Assembly (NCBI GenBank): GCA_027013245.1
Contig: JALUXT010000164.1
Coordinates: 1-32,758 of the forward strand
Length of the DNA stretch: 32,758 bases
Direction of reading: 5' to 3'
Origin: Campylobacteraceae bacterium
GTDB taxonomy: Bacteria; Campylobacterota; Campylobacteria; Campylobacterales; Sulfurospirillaceae
In this document: one piece after another, positions 1-10,671 of the stretch
How the letters are laid out: the number at the start of each line of letters is the position of its first letter
How positions within the stretch are numbered: position 1 is the stretch's first letter
The notes under the pieces: generated by a model
Told to the model about the DNA's origin: nothing
What the model saw: only the letters and a program-made list of their open reading frames with translations
The model's database searches: none
Program-made: the position numbers and the translations under genes

Positions 1-869
1 TACCATTATCAACGATATCTCCAGCTAAATCTGGAGGCATGACTTCAAGCACATCTTTCAATGCATCAGCAATTTCTTTGAGAGGCTCTTTGATAGCATC
101 TCTAACATCTTCGCTAGTCAGCTCAATCCTGCTTAAAAGTCCACTAACTTGGTCTCTTCCTTTTACTATGGCACTCAATGGCTCTTCCATTGATACTGCG
201 GTTCCTATCTCGATTTTTATATCTTCGCCCGTGCGCTCACCTATAAGAAGGTTAAATTTTTTCTTCACATAATCAACGATAGCCATATCTATCTTATCGC
301 CAGCTGTTCTTATTGATTTACTGATAACCAATCCTCCAAGAGACACAACACCTATCTCAGTAGTACCGCCACCGATATCAACAACTAAACTACCCTCAGG
401 CTCTCGCACGGGAAGATTTGCTCCGATAGCTGCCGCCATAGGCTCTTCTATTAAAAATACTTCTCTTGCACCCGCACTCATAGCAGACTCCCGAACAGCT
501 TTTCGTTCAACCTGAGTAAGTCCATAAGGAACACAGATGATGATACGAGGTCTTAAAAAACTCTTTCTTTTATGTGCTTTTTCTATAAAATACCTAATCA
601 TCTTTTCAGTCATATCAAAATCAGCTATCACACCATCTCGCATAGGTCGAATCGCTTGGATATCACCAGGCGTTTTACCAACCATATTTTTGGCTTCTCT
701 ACCAACGGCTAAGATTCTATCTTTGCCATTTTTTGTTCGTTGCAATGCCACAACTGAAGGTTCATTTATGATGATACCTTTACCTTTTAGCAATACCAAT
801 GTATTTGCCGTTCCCAAGTCGATACTCATATCACTTGAAAAAAATCCTATTAATTGATCAAGAATCATT
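1..869 (-). CDS. mreB: Rod shape-determining protein MreB (C-terminus truncated by window edge)
   Basis: Reverse-strand reading from CAT at 867-869 gives [43 protein letters not shown]...[18 protein letters not shown], the actin-fold MreB signature. It has no minus ORF in the track because the gene runs off the window. Confidence 0.96.
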
Positions 870-889
870 CACTAACCTTTATTGTCGCT

Positions 890-2119
890 CTATGCGCTTT
901 TTTTCTCTTTTTTTATATATAATGGCTTAACACCATCAACTACTACATCTTTTGTTATAACTATTTCGTAGCCCTCAAGCTCTGGAAGTTCATACATAAC
1001 ATCTATCATCGTTTCTTCCATGATTGCTCTCAAGCCTCTTGCGCCTGTTTTTCTTTTTATCGCTAATTTTGCAACTTCTTCTAAAGCCTCTTTTTCAAAT
1101 GTCAATTCAGCACCATCTATCGCAAAAAGTTTTTTGTATTGTTTAAAAATAGCATTTTTTGGCTCTGTCAAAATTTTTACCATATCTTCTTGAGTGATTT
1201 CATTGAGTGTTGCTAATACATGTAAACGGCCAACTAATTCAGGAATAAGCCCAAAATGAACCAAGTCATCAGGCTCAACCATATCTATCAACTTCCAATC
1301 TTCGCTTTTTGATCTTTTTTCTTGCCCAAAACCTAAAACATTTTTACCAATTCTGCTTTTTATGATACCTTCTAGTCCATCAAACGCACCGCCACAAACA
1401 AATAAAATCCCAGAAGTATCAATCTGTATAAACTCTTGGTTTGGATGTTTTCTTCCACCTTTTGGCGGAATATTTACAACACTCCCTTCTATCAGCTTTA
1501 AAAGAGCTTGTTGAACCCCCTCGCCACTTACATCTCTTGTGATTGAGCGGTTTTCGCTCATCCTTGCGATTTTGTCTATCTCATCTATGAATACGATGCC
1601 TTGCTCTGCTCTTTTCACATCTCCATCAGCTGCTTGGAGTAGCTTCGTTAGTATATTTTCAACATCTTCACCAACATAACCAGCTTCAGTCAAACTAGTC
1701 GCATCTGTAATCGCCAAAGGAACATCTAAAAACTTTGACAAAGTCTGTGCCATAAGTGTTTTTCCGCTTCCCGTAGGTCCTACTAACAAGATATTTGATT
1801 TTGAGATTTCTGTATCATCATTTTTTACTACATCGTTTTTGAAGATTCTTTTGTAGTGATTATAAACGCCTACTGAAAAAACTTTTTTAGCTCTATTTTG
1901 ACCAACTACAAACTGGTCTAGTGCATTTGTCAACTCTTTTGGAATTAACATTTCATAATCTAATTTTTTCTCTTTATTTTCTCCAATTTCTTCTTCACCA
2001 AAAAATATTTTATATGCAGATATCACGCAATGCTCACAAATAAAAACTTTTTCACCTGCAATCAAACGAGTATCACTACTCTCTTTGGTTCCGCAAAAAC
2101 TACATTCTCTTTTTGTCAT
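890..2119 (-). CDS. clpX: ATP-dependent Clp protease ATP-binding subunit ClpX
   Basis: N-terminal zinc finger CSFCGTKES...CEHC, Walker A GPTGSGKT, Walker [11 protein letters not shown]. Confidence 0.98.
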   Translation of the reverse strand: MTKRECSFCGTKESSDTRLIAGEKVFICEHCVISAYKIFFGEEEIGENKEKKLDYEMLIPKELTNALDQFVVGQNRAKKVFSVGVYNHYKRIFKNDVVKNDDTEISKSNILLVGPTGSGKTLMAQTLSKFLDVPLAITDATSLTEAGYVGEDVENILTKLLQAADGDVKRAEQGIVFIDEIDKIARMSENRSITRDVSGEGVQQALLKLIEGSVVNIPPKGGRKHPNQEFIQIDTSGILFVCGGAFDGLEGIIKSRIGKNVLGFGQEKRSKSEDWKLIDMVEPDDLVHFGLIPELVGRLHVLATLNEITQEDMVKILTEPKNAIFKQYKKLFAIDGAELTFEKEALEEVAKLAIKRKTGARGLRAIMEETMIDVMYELPELEGYEIVITKDVVVDGVKPLYIKKEKKSA

Positions 2120-2905
2120 TTAATTTTTCCTCTCATAAGGTATGCCTCTTTTTGTCTCTAATATAAATTTGCACATCTGTTTTACTTTTTCATTTTCTTC
2201 ATTTTGCATCAATTCGTTTGCTACATCTTTTATAGGCTTATTTGATCTAAAAAGTTTTCTAAATGAGCCTTGCAGAGCTCTTATATCTGCTTTTTCAAAT
2301 CTTCTTTTGATGCCGACTGCATTTAAGCCCTTTACAACTGCCCTGTTACCTTCAGCCATACAAAAAGGTGGTATGTCTTGACTGATGGCACTTGCTCCGC
2401 CTATCATACAACCCTCACCAATATGCACAAACTGATGAATCGGAGTCATACCGCCAATCACAGTATAGCTTCCAATTTCTACATGACCTGCTAGCGTGGC
2501 ATTGTTTGCCATGATGACATGGTCTCCTACTTGGCAATCATGAGCAACATGAGAATAAATCATGATAAAGCAATCATCTCCTATCCTAGTCGTTCCACCA
2601 CCGTGAAGTGTACCAGCATTAACTGTCACAAACTCTCGTAAAATGTTATTTTTACCGATTCTTACCTTTACATCATCTTCGCTTTTATAGCCTATGTCTT
2701 GGGGTGGCATGCCAATTATCGCATAAGGAAATATCTTTGTTCCCTCGCCGATAACACAATCGCCATAAATACCCGCTCCTTGCATAACTTCTACACCATC
2801 TTTCAAAACAGTTTTTGAAGATATATGTACATTTGCAGCAATTTTTACATTTGCTCCTATTTTTGCACCATCTTCTATAACAGCACTTTTATGGATACTT
2901 GACAT
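2120..2905 (-). CDS. lpxA: Acyl-[ACP]--UDP-N-acetylglucosamine O-acyltransferase
   Basis: Hexapeptide repeats, HGGGTTRIGDDCFIMIYSHVAHDCQVGDHVIMANN; next to fabZ. Confidence 0.96.
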   Translation of the reverse strand: MSSIHKSAVIEDGAKIGANVKIAANVHISSKTVLKDGVEVMQGAGIYGDCVIGEGTKIFPYAIIGMPPQDIGYKSEDDVKVRIGKNNILREFVTVNAGTLHGGGTTRIGDDCFIMIYSHVAHDCQVGDHVIMANNATLAGHVEIGSYTVIGGMTPIHQFVHIGEGCMIGGASAISQDIPPFCMAEGNRAVVKGLNAVGIKRRFEKADIRALQGSFRKLFRSNKPIKDVANELMQNEENEKVKQMCKFILETKRGIPYERKN

Positions 2906-2912
2906 TTTTTAC

Positions 2913-3362
2913 TTACTTATCAACTATCATGGCTTTTAGTTCAGCCTGTGACACTAACTTATCATCAACGAAAGCTTTCCCATCTAAAACCCAGATATTT
3001 CCTCTGTGTTTTATCACGCTAAGCTTATAAACAAGTCTATCTCCTGGTCTCACAGGTGCTCTAAATTTTGCTTTATCTATACTCATAAAGTAAACAACTT
3101 TATCTTTGGTATCCTCTTGTCCTTCTTCATCCATACTCTTAAATGCTAAAATTCCGCCAGCTTGTGCCATACCTTCGATAATCATAACACCTGGATATAT
3201 AGGATGTCCCGGAAAATGACCGCCAAAAACTGGCTCTTGAATCGTCACATTTTTAAACCCCTCTATAAACTCACCAGATTTTAAATCAGTAATTCTATCA
3301 ACCAATAAAAAAGGTGGCCTATGAGGTAAAATTTTTTGAATTTCTACTACATCTATTATCAA
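2913..3362 (-). CDS. fabZ: 3-hydroxyacyl-[ACP] dehydratase FabZ
   Basis: [14 protein letters not shown] and [23 protein letters not shown] hotdog-dehydratase motifs. Confidence 0.97.
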   Translation of the reverse strand: MIIDVVEIQKILPHRPPFLLVDRITDLKSGEFIEGFKNVTIQEPVFGGHFPGHPIYPGVMIIEGMAQAGGILAFKSMDEEGQEDTKDKVVYFMSIDKAKFRAPVRPGDRLVYKLSVIKHRGNIWVLDGKAFVDDKLVSQAELKAMIVDK

Positions 3363-3402
3363 TTATTTACCTTTTGTAACAACATTGTTATTTTAGTTTA
3401 TT

Positions 3403-4491
3403 TTATCCTATTTTTACTAAATTTTCCCTAACATCCATATACACATGTGAATTTAAAAAGATTTCATATTTTTTTTCTTCAAATTTATCCAAGATTATGA
3501 TTGGAAACAGTGATGGTAGCACTGAATTTGACAAAAGCGAACGCAGTCTAACTTCTTCTTTAAATGTTGGAGGATTTTGCATCATTTCATTGATATTTTC
3601 ATATGAAGAATTAAGAAGTAAATTTAACTTTTTTATATCCAATATTATAATCTCTTCTCTATTAAAATATCCGATATCATCTTCTATAAATTCTATTTTT
3701 CCCTTTGTGTATTCTCTTGATAGCTTAGAATACGAGATAAAATAGCTCGGAACAACTTCGCCTTTATGCTCTTTTACAAATGCTCTTAAAATTCTATAAT
3801 TTAAAAATTTTTCTCTTCTTAATCTAAATTTTACACCCTCTTTTTCACATCTATTTACTTCTTCATATATCTTTATTCGCTCTTCTATAGATGTTGGGAG
3901 TATCTGTTTTGTGATTGGCGACATCAACTCATCTTTTAATCTATCTTGCCCTTCTCTTTGAACTTCTAACGCAAACAAACACCCACAATAATTTTGGTGA
4001 TAAAGCATATCTTTTTTTGCTAGTGCAAACTGTTCGCTTGTGCCACCACCTTTTCTAAAATCAGGTGTGACAACTTCGATGTCGTATTTTTCTTGTATTT
4101 CCTTTGCGTTTTCTCTTAATTGTTCTATGGATTTTTTTGGACTTGTTAGTAGTGTTGTTGTTATCTTTTTTTGACCTATTTCCAATGCTTTTAGAGCAGT
4201 ATTTACTAACCTGTTATCAAAACAAATAGTACATCTTTTGCCTTTTTCCGGCTCACTTTCCAATCCTCTAACAGCTTGTATCCAGCCCTCATAATCATAC
4301 TCGCCCTCTAGTAGCTCTATGCCTAACTTATCGCAACTTCTTTGGACATCCATCAAGCGAAGTTTATACTCACTATATGGGTGAATATTTGGGTCATAAA
4401 AATATCCAATAAGTTTTTCATCTGGATAAAGCTTAGATAATTTTTGTAAAAAAAAGTGACTATCAACTGAACAACAAATATGAACTAACAA
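3403..4491 (-). CDS. queH: Epoxyqueuosine reductase QueH family (DUF208) with long C-terminal extension
   Basis: N-terminal HICCSVDS, RCTICFDNR and YCGC cysteine motifs typical of DUF208/QueH; about 160 aa beyond the expected QueH core. Confidence 0.8.
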   Translation of the reverse strand: MLVHICCSVDSHFFLQKLSKLYPDEKLIGYFYDPNIHPYSEYKLRLMDVQRSCDKLGIELLEGEYDYEGWIQAVRGLESEPEKGKRCTICFDNRLVNTALKALEIGQKKITTTLLTSPKKSIEQLRENAKEIQEKYDIEVVTPDFRKGGGTSEQFALAKKDMLYHQNYCGCLFALEVQREGQDRLKDELMSPITKQILPTSIEERIKIYEEVNRCEKEGVKFRLRREKFLNYRILRAFVKEHKGEVVPSYFISYSKLSREYTKGKIEFIEDDIGYFNREEIIILDIKKLNLLLNSSYENINEMMQNPPTFKEEVRLRSLLSNSVLPSLFPIIILDKFEEKKYEIFLNSHVYMDVRENLVKIG

Positions 4492-4563
4492 TTTTTTCTA
4501 TTTCCTCATACTATTTAATTTTAAAATTATAGTATAATTTAGTAAATTATTTTGGAGTTGGAT

Positions 4564-7473
4564 ATGAAATATATAAAAAGTTTTAAATTTTGGCTTGCAT
4601 GTTTAATTGTTGTTTACACTTTTGTTGGCTTTGTTATAGTTCCTTGGTTTATAACAAATAAAGTTCCTGCGATATTAAAAGATAAAATAGGCATCAATCT
4701 TTCCCTTGGAAAAACTAGCTTTAATCCATATACTTATGAATTAACACTAAGAAATATAACACTTAAAGACCAAAATCAAAAAACTGCATTTGAATTAAAA
4801 AAATTCTATGTGGATTATACATTTTTTGGAATTTTGACTAAAACTTTTATATTTAATGATATTTTGATAGATTCTGCTAGATTATATGCAACTATCAATC
4901 AAGATGGGAATTTAAACCTCTTAAATATTATGCCAAAAACCATAAAAAAAGCTGAACCAAAAGCGACTAAAAAGTCTTCTTTACCAAGTATTTTACTAAG
5001 GCACATGAGCATTGCAAATGGAGAAATTTTAGTGACAGACACAAGAAGTGAGAAAAACTTTACAGCAAATCTAGGACCATATAATTTTACAGCCCACGAT
5101 ATAAGTACTGATAAAGGCGAATTAAATGCCTATACATTTAAAACTCTTATTGATGGCAAGAGTGAGTTGCTGTGGAAGGGCGGCATGAGCATATCTCCTT
5201 TGAAATTATATGGTAAAATCAGCATCAAAAATCTGGATTTACCAAAGCTTTACAAATATGCACTTCCTGATATCGGTGCTAATTTAAAACAAGGTTCGCT
5301 TTCATTGACTTTGCCTTATCAAATTGATATGTCTAAAAAAATAGAAGCAAGAATCAATAATGCAAAATTAATATTAACAAATATAGATTTAAATGATAAA
5401 AAATCTGGAAAAACCTTGATAAATACAAAAAATATCTCTTTGAATGATTTTAACTTGTATTGGCCAAAACAAACTATATTTATAGATAGTTTTAAGATTG
5501 AGGGCACAAACTTATATGCTAAACTTTCCAAAGATGGTGTTATAAATCTTGCAAAAGCATTTAAAATAAAATCAAAACCAGAACAAAATACTACCTCCTC
5601 TAAACCTTGGAAATATCTCTTAAAAAATGCTATCTTAGATGATATGAATGTGTTTTTTGATAATCAACAACTTAAGGTTCCTACAAAAACTCAGATATCA
5701 AAACTATCTTTACATGTAAGCAACATTTCCTCGAACAAAAAAGCTAAGATAGAGTATAAACTTGGTTTGGTTTTAAATAAGAACTCGAAAATTAAGATAT
5801 CAGGAAGTGCTAAACAATTGCCTCTAAGTGCTAAAGCAAAAGTAAATCTTGCAAATATTCAGATATCTGATTTTGAAAACTACTTAACTCCTTTTGTTAA
5901 TTTTAAAATCAAAAAAGCAAACCTCAATGCTAGGGCCAATGTATTTGTAAACCTTCAGAACAAACTATATATAAATTTATCAGCTTCAACATATGTGAAA
6001 AAACTACAGATAGACACCAACGCTGGCAAAAAGTTGTTAGCTTGGGATGATTTAAGAGTAAATGGCATAAAATTTAAAACAAAACCGATGTCACTTATCA
6101 TCAAAAATATCAAATTAGATAAGCCTTTTATAGTAGCTCATGTGAAAAAAGATGGAACAACAAATTTTTCAAACTTGGTTAAAAAATCGAATAAAACAAC
6201 TAAGACAAAATCAAACCCGATAAAAATCAAAATAGGGCCGATGAAACTAACAAACGGCGTAACTGATTATAGCGATGATAGCTTGCCTTTCCCATTTCGA
6301 ACTTTAATACATGATTTAAACGGGGACATATCTACACTTGATTATGGCTCAACCACTCCATCAATCGTCAAGTTTAATGGAAAGATTGATAAATATGGTT
6401 ATGCTGACATTGAGGGCGTCATCCTTCCTTTTAAGATAAAAAAAAGAGCCGATATAAATGTGCTGTTTAAAAACATAGATTTAACCTCTCTTACTCCGTA
6501 TTCTGGAAAATTCTTAGGATATAAGATAAAGCATGGGAAACTCTCCATGGATTTAAATTATAAAATCTCAAATGCATCGCTAAAGGGCTCAAACAAGATA
6601 AATATAGACACTCTTGACTTAGGAGACACCGTCAAGAGTAAAGATGCTCTTAGTCTGCCTCTAGGCTTGGCTATAGCCTTGCTAAAAGATTCAAATAATC
6701 AAATCAATATAGACTTACCAGTAGCAGGGGACATGAACAATCCTGATTTTAGCTATGGTGGCGTTGTTTGGGGTGCGATAGGACACATGATAACTGGAAT
6801 AGTAACTGCACCATTTAGATTTTTAGGTTCGCTTCTTGGCATAAAGGGCGATGATTTAAAAGCGATAGATTTTAAAGGTGGCTCATTTATCATCATCTCA
6901 ACGGAACAAGAAAAACTGACAAACTTAGAAAAAATTATGGGCAAAAGGCCAAATATAAAACTAGAGGTAAATGGTGGATATGATGAAATTGTTGATACAA
7001 AAGCTTTGCAAAAAGAGCAGTTTATCACACTTGTTAAATCTAAATTTGCGAAAATAAAAAAAGATACAAATAGTTCAAAATCTGACAGATATGGGACTAT
7101 TTTAAAAAATCTATATAGCAAAGAATTTACACTCACTAAATACAACAAATTAAAAGCATCTTTTATGGTTGTGCCAAAAGTTGATGACAATAAAACCAAA
7201 GTCAAGAAAGAATTAAAAAAGCCCAAGCAAATAAAAAAACCTGTACTTAATGTCACAGCTTTTAATGATAAAATGCAAAACACTTTAATCAACAACATCA
7301 AAATATCAAAAGAAAAACTAGAAGCCTTAGCCAATAATAGAGCAAAAGCCATAATAGATACACTAGTTACCAAATATAAAATTAACCCCAAAAGGGTAAA
7401 AGTATTAAAACCTATATCTCAAGAAGCCAAGCGAGGCAAATGGATCGGGAGTAAAATTAGTATATCTATGTAG
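4564..7473 (+). CDS. DUF748 / AsmA-like large membrane-anchored protein
   Basis: N-terminal TM, repetitive beta-rich AsmA-like repeats (YTYELTLRNITLKDQ..., NLTSLTPYSGKFLGYKIKHGKLSMDLNYKIS), C-terminal segment NNRAKAIIDTLVTKYKINPKRVKV. The track starts at a TTG (4552); ATG at 4564 with GGAG upstream is preferred. Confidence 0.85.
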   Translation: MKYIKSFKFWLACLIVVYTFVGFVIVPWFITNKVPAILKDKIGINLSLGKTSFNPYTYELTLRNITLKDQNQKTAFELKKFYVDYTFFGILTKTFIFNDILIDSARLYATINQDGNLNLLNIMPKTIKKAEPKATKKSSLPSILLRHMSIANGEILVTDTRSEKNFTANLGPYNFTAHDISTDKGELNAYTFKTLIDGKSELLWKGGMSISPLKLYGKISIKNLDLPKLYKYALPDIGANLKQGSLSLTLPYQIDMSKKIEARINNAKLILTNIDLNDKKSGKTLINTKNISLNDFNLYWPKQTIFIDSFKIEGTNLYAKLSKDGVINLAKAFKIKSKPEQNTTSSKPWKYLLKNAILDDMNVFFDNQQLKVPTKTQISKLSLHVSNISSNKKAKIEYKLGLVLNKNSKIKISGSAKQLPLSAKAKVNLANIQISDFENYLTPFVNFKIKKANLNARANVFVNLQNKLYINLSASTYVKKLQIDTNAGKKLLAWDDLRVNGIKFKTKPMSLIIKNIKLDKPFIVAHVKKDGTTNFSNLVKKSNKTTKTKSNPIKIKIGPMKLTNGVTDYSDDSLPFPFRTLIHDLNGDISTLDYGSTTPSIVKFNGKIDKYGYADIEGVILPFKIKKRADINVLFKNIDLTSLTPYSGKFLGYKIKHGKLSMDLNYKISNASLKGSNKINIDTLDLGDTVKSKDALSLPLGLAIALLKDSNNQINIDLPVAGDMNNPDFSYGGVVWGAIGHMITGIVTAPFRFLGSLLGIKGDDLKAIDFKGGSFIIISTEQEKLTNLEKIMGKRPNIKLEVNGGYDEIVDTKALQKEQFITLVKSKFAKIKKDTNSSKSDRYGTILKNLYSKEFTLTKYNKLKASFMVVPKVDDNKTKVKKELKKPKQIKKPVLNVTAFNDKMQNTLINNIKISKEKLEALANNRAKAIIDTLVTKYKINPKRVKVLKPISQEAKRGKWIGSKISISM

Positions 7474-9355
7474 ATTTTATGGGGATTGCTATGATAAAGG
7501 CAACTCCTCCATTTTTATTTTCAAAACTAAGTGTACCATCAAAACTATTTTCCACAATCATTTTGGACATGTAAAGACCAACCCCTGTTCCTTGGGATTT
7601 GAATTTTGTAGTAAAATATGGCATAAAAATTTTATCTTTTATCTCATCAGGGATTCCAAGAGCATTATCTTGGATTGTGATAATCACCAAATTGCCGCTA
7701 TTTTTAGCGTCAACGCTTACCTCTGCATTTTTTATGTTATTTGAGCACAAAGCATCTTTTGCATTGTTTAATATATTTAATAAAACTTGCTCTAATTTTT
7801 GCTCATCTCCTCGTAGCGTTATATTTTCTTCACAACGACAATATATATCTATTTGATTATCAGAAAAGGCATCTTGTGTTATAAAAATTGTATTTTTGAC
7901 TAAATTTTTTATATTAAATTCATGGTGTCTGACATCTGGTTTAAAAAAATCTCGAAATACATCTACAGTTCTTGAAAGATACATAATATTTTTTTCTATT
8001 CGGGTCAAACTTGTTGTTAAAATCTCTTTTGTGAGTTTATTGTTTTCATCAAGTAGAATCATCTTGCTAATTGACAATCCGATTGCATTTAAAGGTTGTT
8101 TCCATTGGTGAGAGATATTGCCAAGCATTTCGCCAAGTGCTGCAAGTTTATTTTTGTGTTGTACTAGCAATAGGCGCTCTTTGCTTTTTTCGGCTTCTTT
8201 TATCATTTCATTTTTATAATTTAAAAATATCTTTTCTGTTTTTTTCGTTATCACACCCAATATAAAAACCAACAATATTCCTGATATCAAAAAAAGTGCA
8301 ATTAGTTTAAAAAGAGAATTATCTAATTCTTTTTTTAATTTATCTTTTTTTAATTCTATCACTCTATCCATATCGTTTATATATGCGCCAGCACCTATCG
8401 CCCATTTCCAAGAGTTCACACTTGCTATATAAGAAATCTTTCTTGCTTGTTTTCCGCTGCTAGGTTGAATCGTAGCAGTATAATCAAAAAATCCTCCTCC
8501 ATTTTTCGCAATTTTGATACCTTCTCGTATCAAAAATTTGCCATTCTTGTCTTGCAAATTTATACGATTTTTTCCTATTAAAGACTTTTTTACATGTGTT
8601 AGTACAGTTCCATTATAACTGTATATAAAAAAATAACCATTTACTTCATATCGTAAACTTTCTACCTCTTTTAAAATTTTTTGCTTTAAAGCTTTTTCAA
8701 AATCTTCAACATACTCACCAGTTCCTACAAATATATTAAGTGGCTTAAAGTACCTATCATAACCGATTTTTTTATAGTTTACATTTAGGCTAGATGGCTT
8801 TCTCCAATACCAAGTGTAAAATGAAGCACCATATCTTTTAGCTAATTTTGCAGCATCTTTTACAACATAATTACCCTTAATATCTTGATAATTTGAAAAA
8901 TCTGTTCCTTCTAAATCTGGACGAATTGGCAATAAGATATTTTTCAAATCCATAGAATATATAAAATAATAACCTCTACCTTGGTTAAATCTTATAGGCC
9001 TAAGAGCATCTTTTATCAATTTTAAGATTTCTTTTTTATTTTTATTTTTATTTTCCATATAGATATTTAAGACAATCACATACGCTTCATTTACTCTTGA
9101 CTTAAGGTGGGCTTTAAGATTTAAAACTGCTTGTTTTCTTTTGTATTTTATGCTTCTAATTAAATATCTTACCTCATTTTTAACTATATTTTTTTGTTTT
9201 TTCACATAACTTTGTTCTATATCATCTATAGCTTGCCTTTTTTGGAGGATATTGCTTCTAAAAACTATAAAAAACAGAGAAAGGAAAAAGATTAAACCCA
9301 AGATTGCTGGTATCAGCTTTATAAGTAAAAGTATCCTCTTTTCTTGTCTATTCAA
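7466..9355 (-). CDS. Sensor histidine kinase with periplasmic tandem Cache-type domains
   Basis: Two GYYFIYS/GYFFIYS Cache repeats (FNQGRGYYFIYSMD..., NGYFFIYSYNGTVLTH), phospho-acceptor ISHQWKQPLNAIG, HATPase boxes NILNNAKDAL and GTGVGLYMSK. TTG start overlapping the upstream stop (TTGA). Confidence 0.92.
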   Translation of the reverse strand: MNRQEKRILLLIKLIPAILGLIFFLSLFFIVFRSNILQKRQAIDDIEQSYVKKQKNIVKNEVRYLIRSIKYKRKQAVLNLKAHLKSRVNEAYVIVLNIYMENKNKNKKEILKLIKDALRPIRFNQGRGYYFIYSMDLKNILLPIRPDLEGTDFSNYQDIKGNYVVKDAAKLAKRYGASFYTWYWRKPSSLNVNYKKIGYDRYFKPLNIFVGTGEYVEDFEKALKQKILKEVESLRYEVNGYFFIYSYNGTVLTHVKKSLIGKNRINLQDKNGKFLIREGIKIAKNGGGFFDYTATIQPSSGKQARKISYIASVNSWKWAIGAGAYINDMDRVIELKKDKLKKELDNSLFKLIALFLISGILLVFILGVITKKTEKIFLNYKNEMIKEAEKSKERLLLVQHKNKLAALGEMLGNISHQWKQPLNAIGLSISKMILLDENNKLTKEILTTSLTRIEKNIMYLSRTVDVFRDFFKPDVRHHEFNIKNLVKNTIFITQDAFSDNQIDIYCRCEENITLRGDEQKLEQVLLNILNNAKDALCSNNIKNAEVSVDAKNSGNLVIITIQDNALGIPDEIKDKIFMPYFTTKFKSQGTGVGLYMSKMIVENSFDGTLSFENKNGGVAFIIAIPIKST

Positions 9356-10671
9356 ATATATGCTTCTAAATCAAATGAAAACTTATCTTTAGCAGATTTT
9401 TTTGCCTCATACATGGCAAAATCAGCATTTTGCAGTAGTTCTTCTTTGGATTTTTTTACTTCATTTGGATTGTAGATATCAATCCCGATTGAACAAGACA
9501 TTTTTATTTTTATTTTATCGCTTATATCAAACTTAAACCTTAATTTTTTCAATATCTGATTAGCTATATCTTCAATCTGTTTTTTGTTTGTTATGCCACC
9601 TAAGATAATAACAAATTCATCTCCACCAATTCTTGCAATAGTATCGATTTTCCGCACTAATTTTTGCATTCTAGAAGTTGCTTGAATAAGTAATATGTCG
9701 CCTATTTTATGACCATATGTGTCATTTACTTCCTTAAAATCATCAAAATCTATAAACATCACAGCGAAACAGATTTTATCTCTATCACTCCTTAATATAG
9801 CTTGTCCTAGCCTATCGTTTAACAATATTCGATTTGGAACACCTGTTAATGAATCGTGATTGGCCAAGTGCTGAAGTGCTAATTCTCTTTTTTTATCACT
9901 CGTCTTATCTCTGATAGTTTCTAAAAGCGCATAAACATCGTCATTTTCATCTTTAAGCGGTATAGTTTTTATATCAAAATATGATTTTTCACCATCCTTG
10001 CCTATATTTTCATGTGAGTGTGTTACATTGTGTCCTAGCTCAACCGCTTCCATGCCACCGCATTTATGGTTTGCATCGTTACAAGTATTATCAAATCCGT
10101 ATAATACTTTATAACATTTTAATTGTTGATTTTTTTGCCAAAATCCATTATTTTTGACTTGATTATTTGCAAACAGCACATTATGATCCAAATCAGTAAC
10201 CATCATAGGCTCTGGAAATTCATCCAAGATTGCTTGCATAAGGATATTTTTCTTTTTTAACTCTTTTTCTTTTAAAATCTGGCCAGATTCTCGTGCTAAA
10301 ACCTCCAATAAATTTCTAACATTTGTTGGCTTTATGATATATCCTGAAATTTTACTTCTAATAGCTTGTAAAAAAGTGTTTTCATCCGCAAATACAGTAT
10401 TTAATATGATAACTACCTCATCATCTATAGCTCTTATCTTTTCGCTCATATCAAGTCCATCTATCCTAGGCATACTAAAATCAGCTAGAACGATATTTGG
10501 ACGATACTTTACAAACTTTTCCAAGCCATCTTTTCCATCAATCGCACTATAACAAATCTTAAAATAAACACCAAATAGCTCACTTAATTCTTCAAGCTCA
10601 CTTTCATCGTCTTCTACAACAAGAATTGTGAGATCTTTAAAAATACAGTAGTCTAGATTTGTCTTATTCAA
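9352..10671 (-). CDS. Response regulator with PAS and GGDEF domains (predicted diguanylate cyclase)
   Basis: REC domain (VVEDDESELEEL...VLADFSMPRIDG...YIIKPT), PAS with Cys/His-rich segment, RKIDTIARIGGDEF (I-site RxxD plus intact GGDEF). TTG start overlapping the upstream stop. Confidence 0.93.
   Translation of the reverse strand: MNKTNLDYCIFKDLTILVVEDDESELEELSELFGVYFKICYSAIDGKDGLEKFVKYRPNIVLADFSMPRIDGLDMSEKIRAIDDEVVIILNTVFADENTFLQAIRSKISGYIIKPTNVRNLLEVLARESGQILKEKELKKKNILMQAILDEFPEPMMVTDLDHNVLFANNQVKNNGFWQKNQQLKCYKVLYGFDNTCNDANHKCGGMEAVELGHNVTHSHENIGKDGEKSYFDIKTIPLKDENDDVYALLETIRDKTSDKKRELALQHLANHDSLTGVPNRILLNDRLGQAILRSDRDKICFAVMFIDFDDFKEVNDTYGHKIGDILLIQATSRMQKLVRKIDTIARIGGDEFVIILGGITNKKQIEDIANQILKKLRFKFDISDKIKIKMSCSIGIDIYNPNEVKKSKEELLQNADFAMYEAKKSAKDKFSFDLEAYI

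Noticed and set aside
6753-7391. 212-aa antisense ORF opposite DUF748
   Set aside because: Lies within a well-supported plus-strand gene; composition is typical of a shadow ORF, with no recognisable motifs.
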